A stretch of DNA of 64,000 nt from JAUILA01 sp050289805. Its GTDB lineage: Bacteria > Bacteroidota > Bacteroidia > Cytophagales > Cyclobacteriaceae. Both the position numbers and the translations under genes were made by a program. The DNA is taken from assembly GCA_050289805.1 (NCBI GenBank), contig JBNKGL010000004.1, forward strand, positions 178,305-242,304, written 5' to 3'. Positions within the stretch are counted from its first letter, which is position 1. The number at the start of each line of letters is the position of its first letter. The notes below the pieces were generated by a model, which had not been told where the DNA came from, searched no databases, and worked only from the letters and a program-made list of their open reading frames with translations. Below are positions 27,906 through 36,452 of this stretch, one piece after another.

Positions 27906-28477
27906 GGGCTGTTCTTATCTTTCTGGGCGTGATTATTATTTTGGGTTGTGAAAATCTGAACCCTGATACACCTGTAATATTTTATAATGTGGATAGCCTG
28001 GTTAATGCCCAGGTGAATTACCTCGTTGAGCAAAAACCGGAAGTGGTGAAAACCGGAGAGGTTAAAGATGATCAGGGAGAGTCTGTCATTATTCCGGATA
28101 GTCTTCAATGGACACGTGAACTTGCAATATTTAAACGCGCAGACATCAATAAACCTCGTTTGCGGGAGCAATATTCAATCGAAGAAGGCAGTGATGGCGA
28201 AACGGAATGGATTACGTACCGCGCAGAAGGAGAAAAGAATCTTCCTGTACGGTATCTCACAATTCGTTATAGCGAGGAACCGGTAAAAATCAATGAGCTT
28301 GAAGCCCTAATCAGGGACACAAATCCTCTTTACAATAGTGAACGACTGGTCCGAATGAATTTTATACAGAAGAACAATTCCTCCGTGCTGACTTCATATT
28401 TTATACAGGGGGGCCAGAAAATGAAGTTGCGTGATACTGTTGTTTTTGACCTCAATGCAAAGGTGCGATACCGTTAA
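27902..28477 (+). CDS. Lipoprotein of unknown function, co-transcribed with gpmI
   Basis: A 191-residue predicted lipoprotein: MRAVLIFLGVIIILGC gives lipobox ILGC and Cys16. The rest is soluble and charged with no recognised motif (for example LREQYSIEEGSDGETEWITY and a C-terminal beta hairpin around NAKVRYR). It overlaps gpmI by 4 bp. The stop overlaps the stop of the convergent MaoC gene in the palindrome TTAA. Function unknown. Confidence 0.75.
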   Translation: MRAVLIFLGVIIILGCENLNPDTPVIFYNVDSLVNAQVNYLVEQKPEVVKTGEVKDDQGESVIIPDSLQWTRELAIFKRADINKPRLREQYSIEEGSDGETEWITYRAEGEKNLPVRYLTIRYSEEPVKINELEALIRDTNPLYNSERLVRMNFIQKNNSSVLTSYFIQGGQKMKLRDTVVFDLNAKVRYR

Positions 28478-28938
28478 TTGTTGAAGTGGTACAGGAATAC
28501 CAGGGAAGCTACGTATGCGGGCTTCGGGTTGTCCTTGATTTCCAGCGTAATTTTCAGCTGAGCTTTTGTTACCCCGCGCAAGTCGGCAATGGATTCAAGT
28601 TCTGCGCGTAAACGAACCTCACTGTCCACTACAACCGGCTGATTAAATCTGAGCTTCTCAATTCCGTAATTGATCATCATTTTCAGATTCCTGATCTCTG
28701 CAATCTGCTGCCAAAGGTAGGGAGCTACCGACATGGTGAGATATCCATGCGCGATAGTTTTTCCGAACGGACCGTTCTTTGCTTTCTCAGGATCAATGTG
28801 AATCCACTGATGATCCAGTGTTGCGTCGGCAAATTGATTAATTTGTTCCTGTGTAATTTTAAGCCAGGGAGATATTCCTATGAGGTTTCCTTCAAATGCG
28901 CTGAATTCCTCAAAGGAACCGATAATAACTTTTTCCAT
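28474..28938 (-). CDS. MaoC-like (R)-hydratase/dehydratase
   Basis: A 154-residue hotdog-fold protein of the MaoC family; these hydrate trans-2-enoyl-CoA to (R)-3-hydroxyacyl-CoA. The hydratase-2 motif is present: FADATLDHQWIHIDPEKA (Asp and His), followed by GPFGKTIAHGYLTMS. The ATG at 28938 (MEKVIIGSFEEF) suits the family; the in-frame extension to 28986 lacks conserved residues. The acyl-CoA substrate is unknown; candidates are fatty-acid degradation intermediates or branched-chain acyl-CoAs. Confidence 0.88.
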   Translation of the reverse strand: MEKVIIGSFEEFSAFEGNLIGISPWLKITQEQINQFADATLDHQWIHIDPEKAKNGPFGKTIAHGYLTMSVAPYLWQQIAEIRNLKMMINYGIEKLRFNQPVVVDSEVRLRAELESIADLRGVTKAQLKITLEIKDNPKPAYVASLVFLYHFNN

Positions 28939-29004
28939 AGTATATGCTAAAGCCTTGAATTTAGGCTGATTGGAAACAAAACGCAAACAGGCAGCCCGCC
29001 AACA

Positions 29005-29466
29005 TTAATAAACGTCAAGAATTTTATAGGTTGTATTTCTGAATGTGAACTCGTCGCCTTTCTCCAAACCTTTCATTGCTGAATATACAGGTGTATGCGT
29101 ACTCAGTCCGAATATTTCACGGCCGTCTGCCTTATATCGCTCTATGCTTGCAGAAACATAGAAAGTTTGTTTATCTGTTTCCACCACCGATCCCAGGGTG
29201 ATCTCGGTATGTAGGGGCTCTTCCACGACCATCCGATTCAGTAATTCCATCTCATTGCGTGCAAATTCGAACTGTTCGCTCAAGTACACAATTCTTTCAT
29301 TACTGGCATCGTCAAGTGACTGTTGGTCCATATCCAGTTGGTCCTCATGAAGTCCCATTTCGCTCTTTTTAATTTCATCGATCCCGTATTTCAGGTCGTC
29401 AAGTACTTTTTGATGTGTTATTCGAGCTTGTTTCAGCGCTTCCTGCTTGAATTTAAGTTTATTCAT
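29005..29466 (-). CDS. Gre-factor-like protein
   Basis: A 153-residue protein shaped like GreA/GreB: an N-terminal helical region of about 75 residues that should form a coiled coil (KQEALKQARITHQKVLDDLK; then LSEQFEFARNEMELLNRMV), and a C-terminal FKBP-like GreA_GreB_C domain (LGSVVETDKQTFYVSASI, TPVYSAMKGLEKGDEFTF). GreA/GreB rescue backtracked RNA polymerase. Bacteroidota carry variants like this one; the coiled-coil tip acids cannot be confirmed by eye. It overlaps ftsH by 4 bp, so the two are translationally coupled. Confidence 0.75.
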   Translation of the reverse strand: MNKLKFKQEALKQARITHQKVLDDLKYGIDEIKKSEMGLHEDQLDMDQQSLDDASNERIVYLSEQFEFARNEMELLNRMVVEEPLHTEITLGSVVETDKQTFYVSASIERYKADGREIFGLSTHTPVYSAMKGLEKGDEFTFRNTTYKILDVY

Positions 29467-31397
29467 GGTTCGGCATTTTCATTAATATTTTCCTCGGGAT
29501 TCTTAATTCCGATAATCTCAATTAATTCTTCTCTATAAATTACTTCTTTTTTAATTAATTGAGAAGCCAGCAAATCAAGGCTGTTCCTGTGTTCTTCAAG
29601 AATTCTGAGACACTCGGCATATGCTTCATCAATAATCATCTGAACTTCTTCATCAATTTTTTCAGCTGTCTTTTCACTGTAGGGCTTTTGTATAGAATTT
29701 TCGGAACGCCCCGAGGAGTCATAATAGCTAAGGTTACGAACGGATACCCCCAACCCATAGTTCAGTACCATGTTATAGGCGAGTTTCGTTACCTTCTCAA
29801 GGTCATCCAGTGCGTTCGTCGAAACTTCCTGGTAAACAATATCTTCAGCTGCCCTGCCTCCAAGTGCTGTGCAGATATGATCAAAAAATTCACTCCGTGT
29901 TATGACCTGGTGCTCTTCAGGCAAATACCATGCTGCGCCCAATGACCGGCCACGGGGAATTATGGATACCTTCAATACGGGATGGGCATGGGGAAGAAAC
30001 CAACTCACCAGCACATGTCCCGATTCATGGTACGCGATGCGACGCTTTTCGTCAGGACTGATAATCTTACTACGCTTTTCGAGTCCTCCCACTACCCTGT
30101 CAATGGCGTCCATAAAATCCTGTTTATTTACTTCATCCTTTTCCCTTCGGGCAGCGATCAAGGCTGCTTCATTACAGATGTTGGCAATATCAGCTCCGGA
30201 GAATCCGGGCGTCTGGGATGCGAGGCTGTCGGTATCCACGTCTGCTGCTTTCTTTATGGGTTTTATATGTACATCAAAAATGGCCCTTCTTTCAGGGAGT
30301 GTCGGAAGTTCAAGATGAATATGTCGGTCAAATCTTCCGGGTCTAAGCAATGCAGGGTCCAGAATATCTCCCCGGTTGGTTGCTGCCAGTACAATTACTC
30401 CGGCATCAGTATCGAAACCATCCAGTTCTGCCAGCAACTGGTTTAATGTGCTTTCCCGTTCGTCATTTGCCTGAAACGCGCTGACTTTCCCCCTTGCACG
30501 GCCAATCGTATCTATTTCATCGATGAAAATAATACTGGGGGCTCTTGATTTGGCTTTTTCAAAAAGATCGCGCATTCGGGCAGCCCCTACACCTACAAAC
30601 ATTTCGATAAATTCTGAACCGGAAAGAGAAAAGAAGGGAACCCCGGCTTCACCGGCAACTGCTTTTGCCAACAGTGTCTTTCCTGTTCCGGGCGGTCCGA
30701 TAAGGAGAATGCCCTTCGGAATTTTTGCGCCAAGGCGTGTATAACGTTCCGGATCCTTGAGGAATTTAACAAGTTCAAATATTTCTTCTTTCGCCTCTTC
30801 GAGTCCCGCAACATCGGTGAATGTTATCTTGCTTTTTTCGCCCTTCTCAATCAGCCGGGCCCTGGATTTGCCAAAATTGAAGGTTTCACCCAAACCTTTT
30901 GTACGTGAAGATCCACGCCACATCCAGTACCAGAAGGCGAATATTAAGATTAAAGGAAAAATCCATGCAATAATTCCAGTCCACCAATTCTGCCGCTCGG
31001 AGTAGGTAATGCTGATCCTTTCCGGAGGCGGCACCCCTTCCTGCGCTTCTTTCATGTTTTCATGAAATACCTCTACTGATCCAATGTTAAAATAATAATG
31101 GGGACCTGTTTTTGCATTGCTTCCAAACCAGCTGGAAGGTATATCCTTATAACGTGATTTCTTCAGGCTGTCCTTTTTAATATATATCTCTGCGCGCTGA
31201 TTGTTGATAATATCTATCCTTGCGACATCCCCTTTTATGAGCATTTCATCCCTGAATTGATTCCATGTAATTTCCGGAATAGAGGAAGTTCCTGTAAACC
31301 AGATGAATCCAAGAAATGCTGCCAGTAACAAATATAACCAGATGGAAACACGGGTGTGTTTCGGGGGCGTTTTGATATCCTGCTTTTTGCCTGGCAT
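29463..31397 (-). CDS. ftsH: ATP-dependent zinc metalloprotease FtsH-like (possible paralogue)
   Basis: Membrane-bound AAA+ protease. Two transmembrane helices (19-36 and 138-160) flank a periplasmic domain. The AAA+ module has Walker A GPPGTGKT (234-241), Walker B FIDEID (291-296), and LLRPGRFDR with arginine fingers (352/355). The zinc protease motif is HESGH (457-461), instead of the usual HEAGH, with a downstream Asp (~532) as third ligand. The loop before the DERESTLNQLL segment reads KVSAFQAN instead of the glycine-rich GxGGGN-like stretch usual in FtsH. The product is 644 residues. The gene is coupled to the Gre-like gene. Confidence 0.92.
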   Translation of the reverse strand: MPGKKQDIKTPPKHTRVSIWLYLLLAAFLGFIWFTGTSSIPEITWNQFRDEMLIKGDVARIDIINNQRAEIYIKKDSLKKSRYKDIPSSWFGSNAKTGPHYYFNIGSVEVFHENMKEAQEGVPPPERISITYSERQNWWTGIIAWIFPLILIFAFWYWMWRGSSRTKGLGETFNFGKSRARLIEKGEKSKITFTDVAGLEEAKEEIFELVKFLKDPERYTRLGAKIPKGILLIGPPGTGKTLLAKAVAGEAGVPFFSLSGSEFIEMFVGVGAARMRDLFEKAKSRAPSIIFIDEIDTIGRARGKVSAFQANDERESTLNQLLAELDGFDTDAGVIVLAATNRGDILDPALLRPGRFDRHIHLELPTLPERRAIFDVHIKPIKKAADVDTDSLASQTPGFSGADIANICNEAALIAARREKDEVNKQDFMDAIDRVVGGLEKRSKIISPDEKRRIAYHESGHVLVSWFLPHAHPVLKVSIIPRGRSLGAAWYLPEEHQVITRSEFFDHICTALGGRAAEDIVYQEVSTNALDDLEKVTKLAYNMVLNYGLGVSVRNLSYYDSSGRSENSIQKPYSEKTAEKIDEEVQMIIDEAYAECLRILEEHRNSLDLLASQLIKKEVIYREELIEIIGIKNPEENINENAEP

Positions 31398-31404
31398 GGG
31401 TCAA

Positions 31405-31412
31405 TAATTTTG
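31405..31412 (+). promoter_or_regulatory. Candidate Bacteroidota -7 element (TAATTTTG) upstream of the His-rich gene
   Basis: TAATTTTG fits TAnnTTTG, and TTTG at 31386-31389 sits 15 bp upstream as a possible -33 element. It would read rightward through the divergent gap and give a ~220-nt leader before the gene at 31641. Two palindromes (31457-31470 and 31500-31513) would lie in that leader. Weak without transcript data. Confidence 0.3.
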
Positions 31413-31456
31413 TCCCTCACTATAGTTAAGGTTAAATATTTCCGTACCCTGATCCT

Positions 31457-31513
31457 ATGACGTTAGTCATTCCTTTTACTGTTTTTAGGCGGGGATAGAA
31501 TAGAAATTTCTAT
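31457..31513. repeat. Two palindromes in the ftsH / His-rich-protein divergent gap
   Basis: ATGAC-GTTA-GTCAT (31457-31470) and the perfect 14-bp palindrome ATAGAAATTTCTAT (31500-31513), 29 bp apart, lie in the 243-bp intergenic region between divergent genes. Symmetric sites of this size suit dimeric regulators. AT-rich palindromes also occur by chance. Confidence 0.35.
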
Positions 31514-31640
31514 CAAAGAAAGTTATTTAAAGCATTGATAATGAGGTTAATGAAAATTTCATCGGGAGTGTATACTGATGTTTATTTCAGAAATGGCACG
31601 CTACTTGTATTCCTTAGGCATAACCAGTTATTAAACGATC

Positions 31641-32375
31641 ATGAAAAAGTCAATTTACATCACTGCATTTTTTGTGCTGGCAACTGCAGCAGCTGCATGG
31701 GCACAACACATAAGTTTTATTGCATCTTTCGGCGCGGCACGTACGTGGAATATCCCGACTCCGGTTGCACAGGTGGTGTATCATGATTATTACCAGTATG
31801 ACTGGGTTCATGCATCTCAGACAGTCCATCACGGCCGCCTTGAATATAATGTCATATTACAGCGTGGCAATACCTTTCTGGAATTGAATATTGGTCAGTA
31901 TGGACATGTGCATCATGTACGTTCATTTGATTATTATCCGTTGGCCGGACACATCTGCGGTGCTTCATGCGGTTATCATGAGTATTACTATAATTCGTTT
32001 CATGTAGCATGTAACAGTCATTATCACTACGGTCATAACCACGTGATCTATCGCCCTCGTCCGGTAAATTATGTATGGGGACATTATCATCAGTACCCGT
32101 CATATAATAAGGTCGTGTATAATAATACAACTGTCGTTCATCATGGCAACAAAGGACACGGATACAAGAAGAAATCGTCACATCATTCTTCAAATAAGTC
32201 GGCTTATCAGAACAGGGATGTACGGTACGTTCAGAAATATCCAGACAGACGACGAGGTAATTATGATGAGATTGAACGCGAACGACGCGAGAAAAATAAA
32301 AGTGTCCGGACCTACTCAAGCCGGGGCAGTTCTCCAGCCAAGAAGAGTTCGGGCCGATATAGTCGGAGGGATTGA
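31641..32375 (+). CDS. Secreted His/Tyr-rich low-complexity protein
   Basis: A 244-residue protein with a signal peptide (MKKSIYITAFFVLATAAAAWA, cut near residue 22). The mature part is very rich in His and Tyr, with clusters such as YHEYYYNSFHVACNSHYHYG and a Cys pair (CGASC). The C-terminal 70 residues are strongly basic (RRRGNYDEIERERREKNKS and repeated Ser/Arg/Lys). Composition suggests metal binding or a sticky surface/matrix protein, but this is only inference; no family is recognised. A strong terminator follows its stop codon. Confidence 0.7.
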   Translation: MKKSIYITAFFVLATAAAAWAQHISFIASFGAARTWNIPTPVAQVVYHDYYQYDWVHASQTVHHGRLEYNVILQRGNTFLELNIGQYGHVHHVRSFDYYPLAGHICGASCGYHEYYYNSFHVACNSHYHYGHNHVIYRPRPVNYVWGHYHQYPSYNKVVYNNTTVVHHGNKGHGYKKKSSHHSSNKSAYQNRDVRYVQKYPDRRRGNYDEIERERREKNKSVRTYSSRGSSPAKKSSGRYSRRD

Positions 32376-32394
32376 TTGAGGGGCAGTAATAGTA

Positions 32395-32430
32395 AAAGGC
32401 ACACGAGCAATCGTGTGCCTTTTTTATTTT
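32395..32430 (+). terminator. Strong intrinsic terminator after the His-rich protein gene
   Basis: Perfect hairpin AAAAGGCACACGA / TCGTGTGCCTTTT (32395-32407 and 32412-32424) with loop GCAA, then a T-run. It lies 20 bp after the stop codon of the His/Tyr-rich gene and 30 bp before the sulfotransferase start, so the sulfotransferase needs its own promoter. The flanking A and T runs make it bidirectional in appearance. Confidence 0.88.
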
Positions 32431-32459
32431 AACTTACGCGAAATCCTGTTCAAAACGAC

Positions 32460-33221
32460 ATGATGCGAAGGTTTCTGATATCATCTAAAATCCATCTGAA
32501 GAGAATACTCAGTTATTCCGGATTCCTCGGTCACACCACCTACAAACCATTCGTAATTGTCTGCCATCCCCGAACAGGCAGCACACTGTTGCACACCTAC
32601 CTCAACGATCACTGGCAAATTCATTCATATGGGGAGCTTCTTTCCATGGAGATGGATTCTTTGTTAAATGGTAAAAGCGCTGGCGGGTTTTATGCCCGTA
32701 AAATGAAACGGAAATTTCCCGGCATGATCAAGGCAGTCGGATTTAAGTTTTTTTATCAGTACGGGGAATTAAAAAATGGTATTGAAATCCTTGATCTGAT
32801 TCGGCATGATACAACGGTATCAATTATACATCTGACCAGGCGGAATAAGCTTCGTACGGTATTAAGTTATCAACTGGCGCAGGAAACTGATTCCTGGACA
32901 AAAGGCAGAAACGATTCTGCTTTAATAAAGGTTGAAACAGACAGACTGATCCATGATCTCGAAAGATTGGAGTCGTGGGAAATGGCTTTTGACGATTATT
33001 TTTCCGGTCATCAGGTATTGAAGGTTAGCTATGAAGATCTGGTTTCAGACCCCCCAAGAATTTTAAAAGATGTACAGGAGTTTCTGGGAGTGCAGCCGCG
33101 AAAATTGCGGACTGTTTTGGCCAGACAGCACCAAGGTCCCCTTCAAGGTTATATTTTGAATCCCGAAGAGGTTCGCGCCGCTCTGTCGGGCACACCATGG
33201 TGCGATATGCTCGAAGAATAA
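32460..33221 (+). CDS. Sulfotransferase family protein
   Basis: A 253-residue PAPS-dependent sulfotransferase-like protein. The 5'-phosphosulfate-binding loop is VCHPRTGSTLLHTYLN (34-49), and a Stf0-like middle region IIHLTRRNKLRTVLSYQLA (~122-140) carries the arginine and Ser used for the 3'-phosphate. Later VLKVSYEDLVSDPPRILKDVQEFLG is the usual C-terminal dimer/PAPS segment. It is cytoplasmic with no membrane segment. Targets of this family include carbohydrates, lipids and trehalose; the adjacent GT-C gene suggests an envelope glycan. Two ATG codons in tandem leave the start uncertain by one residue. Confidence 0.88.
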   Translation: MMRRFLISSKIHLKRILSYSGFLGHTTYKPFVIVCHPRTGSTLLHTYLNDHWQIHSYGELLSMEMDSLLNGKSAGGFYARKMKRKFPGMIKAVGFKFFYQYGELKNGIEILDLIRHDTTVSIIHLTRRNKLRTVLSYQLAQETDSWTKGRNDSALIKVETDRLIHDLERLESWEMAFDDYFSGHQVLKVSYEDLVSDPPRILKDVQEFLGVQPRKLRTVLARQHQGPLQGYILNPEEVRAALSGTPWCDMLEE

Positions 33222-33334
33222 GATCACCTTTAAAATAAATATTGGAGAATGGGGGATACCTTTATACCTTTAAAGCTATTAAGAATCTGACCAGAATCTT
33301 TGTAACCTGGTAATTGTAAATTTTCTGAACTCCT

Positions 33335-34948
33335 ATGTTGGCAAACAATAAAGTAACTGACCGTCAGCTGCTTGGTATCCAGGTAGTCTTCTCGCTTATT
33401 TTTTGCTGCCTTCCATTATTCATTACTTTTCCATATAAAATAAATCTTTATCTGGCCTGGGAAGGAGCTTACAGGATTTCGGAAGGACAGGTACCATTCC
33501 GGGACTTTGGTATGCCGCTGGGCTATGGATTCTGGATTATCCCGGCCTTATTTTTCAAGATATTTGGTCCGTTTATGTCGTCTTTGATCAAGGCACAGGT
33601 ATTGATCAATCTTATTTCTATTCTGGCATTGAACCAGCTCTGGAAAAGTACTGGTGTGAGTCACGCGGTAAGAACCATAGGAACAGTCATTTTCTGCCTT
33701 ACTTACGTTTTTATTCATTTCTGGCCATGGTACAATCATACGGTATATGTATATGAATGGATTTCACTTGCACTTTTGGTGGCTTCCTTTCGATCTGTTG
33801 GGTGGAAAAAAGTTATATGGGCAGGCCTTGCCGGAATGTTTGGATTTCTTTCCGTTTTCACAAAACAGGACATTGGTGTGTTGGGCGTATTTCTGGCCAT
33901 CGCTATTATCATTTCCGATTTTTATTTCAGCCGTGATTTTAAAAGCGGGGTGATTTATGTTGTTTCAATGGTGATTTTTGGAATGTTGATCATTTGGCCG
34001 CTCACCAATTATGAATTTGGCTATTGGTATAATTACGGGCAGGAACCTCATTCAACACGAATTTCCGCGATGGATTATTTCGATGAAATATTCAGTGAAG
34101 CAAACCTCATTTACAGGTTATATTTCATCGCCATGATCGGAGCAATGTTCTTCCTTCTGAGCAGGAAGCTGTCGAAGGAGAAATCACGTGATTATACAAT
34201 TTTATTTATTTTAACCATCGGGTCACTTACACAATCAATCCTGGCAGGTGTTACATCCTATGTCCCGCTGAATTCACATTTTTACTTTCATACATTCTTC
34301 ATTGTTTTTCTGCTCCAGATGATTCAGGACTTTTATGCGGATCTTTCGAAGAAGTACTACCTGGGGGCATTAGTCATACTGGTCGCATTTGTCTGGTCCC
34401 AGGATGCCTGGAAATACTCCAAGAGAATTTTTCAACGGGCATTTCCCGCTACCGAACAGGCAGCCGACGTGGTGAATAAACATACCTATATTGTTAGGTC
34501 AGATACGTTTAAGACTGACAGATCTGACTGGGTAAATCCACAATATGCTTCATTAAAACAGGTGACCATGCCAAAGGAAACCGTTGAAGGTATCGACTGG
34601 ATAATGCAAAATTACGGAGGAGATCCATCACTGCGACTTCTGAATATGAGTGAACTTCCCCAGTTGTACTATGAACTTGACATAACACCGGATTCAGGAT
34701 CGGATTTTCCGATGTGGTTCCATCGGAATGTTTCGTTTTTTGACCGTGAGACCGACAAATTCTGTGCTTCTCTTGAAAACGGAGATTATGACCTGGTGCT
34801 TTTTGAAACCATTCCAAATCTCAATGGATTTTATCCTCCGGCGGTTCAGGAATGTTTGCAATCGAATTATAATCTTGTCCATACATTTAAAGCGCCCAGA
34901 ATTCCTGAATTTTCGACCATTGAGGTTTATGAATGGAAGAAAGATTGA
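33335..34948 (+). CDS. GT-C-fold membrane glycosyltransferase (PMT/ArnT-like)
   Basis: A 537-residue polytopic protein with about ten transmembrane helices in the first ~360 residues and a soluble periplasmic C-terminal domain (about 370-537). The first periplasmic loop carries YLAWEGAYRISEGQVPFRDF, with the acidic residue expected in GT-C enzymes that use polyprenyl-linked sugar donors. No subfamily can be named. Its neighbours are a sulfotransferase (113 bp upstream) and a convergent O-antigen-ligase-like gene 9 bp away. Confidence 0.8.
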   Translation: MLANNKVTDRQLLGIQVVFSLIFCCLPLFITFPYKINLYLAWEGAYRISEGQVPFRDFGMPLGYGFWIIPALFFKIFGPFMSSLIKAQVLINLISILALNQLWKSTGVSHAVRTIGTVIFCLTYVFIHFWPWYNHTVYVYEWISLALLVASFRSVGWKKVIWAGLAGMFGFLSVFTKQDIGVLGVFLAIAIIISDFYFSRDFKSGVIYVVSMVIFGMLIIWPLTNYEFGYWYNYGQEPHSTRISAMDYFDEIFSEANLIYRLYFIAMIGAMFFLLSRKLSKEKSRDYTILFILTIGSLTQSILAGVTSYVPLNSHFYFHTFFIVFLLQMIQDFYADLSKKYYLGALVILVAFVWSQDAWKYSKRIFQRAFPATEQAADVVNKHTYIVRSDTFKTDRSDWVNPQYASLKQVTMPKETVEGIDWIMQNYGGDPSLRLLNMSELPQLYYELDITPDSGSDFPMWFHRNVSFFDRETDKFCASLENGDYDLVLFETIPNLNGFYPPAVQECLQSNYNLVHTFKAPRIPEFSTIEVYEWKKD

Positions 34949-34957
34949 AACATCGAT

Positions 34958-36445
34958 TTATGCGGCTTCAGGTGCTTCATCCGGTGCATGATCGAATTTT
35001 TTTAGCCGGTACATGAAGACATAGTTTGCCAGATAAATAAATATCAGCGGAAATCCATCCATCGACATTTGGGAATATAATGAAACCGTCAGGGCAAAAA
35101 ACGATGCAATAAAGGCGAGATAATATCCCTTCAGTATCGGATCCCGAATCGTATAATAATTTCGTATTCCTGTTCCGAGCACAACAATGAATAAAATCAT
35201 TTCAAGGGCAAGACCTGCCCATCCTGTTTCCAGCAATGTTTGTAAGTATCCGCTGTCTGGAGGAAACCCTGCCAACGGGTGACTGGGGTAGTACTCTTCA
35301 CCTCCATCACCTGTAGTAAGCAATCCGCCACCGAAAGGATGGCTTAAAATGTAGGGACGGATGCGCGCCCTGTTCATATCCCGCACATTCATCGAAGCAT
35401 CCTGGGACGGATTAAATGCAGACCTTAGCCTGGTAAGCGTTGGATTATAGATGGGGGCAAAGTACAATGAGACAAAGACAATAAAGGCGATCACTGCAAA
35501 AACGAGTGTTTTAACTTTATTGATATTCAGTAAAACATAGATCGCTACTCCGATGGGAACAATGGCGTATGCCGTTCGTGTACCTGAATAGAGCATTGCC
35601 AGCCAAAAAAGTATGCCCGATATGACTAAAATAATACGCTTATACCATGTGAACTTGATCAACGAAAGCGTGAAAGCCATCATCCCGGCAAATGACATGA
35701 ATAATCCAAATGTAGCCACATCCGAAAGGAATGACCATTTTCTCCATTTCCCCCCGATGAAAAGGAGGTTAATGCGCTCGGTGGTTTTGGATGCCCAATC
35801 GAGGTCAAAACTGGGAAGCCCAACGAATTCCTGGTAAAAGCAATAGAATGTTGCAAGCACTCCTATGGTGAGCCACACCTTTAAAAAAGTGAAGATTTCA
35901 CGACGGGTCTCGAAAATACTTTCCGCGATAATATAGATGCATACAGTACGAAAAGAGAGGCGGGCACCGAAGAACCACGCGGTCAAATTGCCGTTGAAAT
36001 TGAAAGCCTGAAGTAAGTCATATCCAAAAATCACGAGTACCAAAATCGTCACGGGCTCTTTCAAAAATGACCATTCATGTGTTTTAAAAGCCTTGCGAAT
36101 TAAAACACCAAACAGCAGGACATATATATAGAGATCGATGATCGTACCCGTCTTTAGATTGAGATAAAAGATTCGCTCAATAACCGGCACGAACGAAGTT
36201 AGAATGAAGAGTATGTAGAAACCTGCGCGTAAGGAAAGCAGACTGATGGTTAAAACAGGTAAGGCAATGATCCCCATCAGTGCGATGAGAGATACTTCCT
36301 TTCCCTGTCCGGATATAAAATAGGCCAGGGAGATGCCAATCACCAGGAGCAGAACAAATCCAAACCAGTTATTGAATTTTTCCTTGACGACCTTATCATG
36401 GAGCCAGCTGTTGATGGTTGTCCGTTCCTGGTTTTGATTCATCAT
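34958..36445 (-). CDS. O-antigen ligase/polymerase-like membrane protein
   Basis: A 495-residue protein with 10-12 transmembrane helices and a large periplasmic loop (about 350-420) of the Wzy/WaaL type; LLYSGTRTAYAIVPIGVAIY and the loop segment HPFGGGLLTTGDGGEEYYPSHPLAGFPP-like region with PDSGYLQTLLETGWAGLAL are typical (GT-rich turn, G-x-G, and Arg/His residues). Such proteins join or polymerise undecaprenyl-linked glycans. It follows the anchored glycosidase gene by 7 bp on the same strand. The start may be either of two ATGs in tandem. Confidence 0.85.
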   Translation of the reverse strand: MMNQNQERTTINSWLHDKVVKEKFNNWFGFVLLLVIGISLAYFISGQGKEVSLIALMGIIALPVLTISLLSLRAGFYILFILTSFVPVIERIFYLNLKTGTIIDLYIYVLLFGVLIRKAFKTHEWSFLKEPVTILVLVIFGYDLLQAFNFNGNLTAWFFGARLSFRTVCIYIIAESIFETRREIFTFLKVWLTIGVLATFYCFYQEFVGLPSFDLDWASKTTERINLLFIGGKWRKWSFLSDVATFGLFMSFAGMMAFTLSLIKFTWYKRIILVISGILFWLAMLYSGTRTAYAIVPIGVAIYVLLNINKVKTLVFAVIAFIVFVSLYFAPIYNPTLTRLRSAFNPSQDASMNVRDMNRARIRPYILSHPFGGGLLTTGDGGEEYYPSHPLAGFPPDSGYLQTLLETGWAGLALEMILFIVVLGTGIRNYYTIRDPILKGYYLAFIASFFALTVSLYSQMSMDGFPLIFIYLANYVFMYRLKKFDHAPDEAPEAA

Positions 36446-36452
36446 CCTCAGT

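Noticed and set aside
31535..31786. A small reading frame over the start of the His-rich gene
   Set aside because: It overlaps the well-supported signal-peptide gene in another frame and has no recognisable features.
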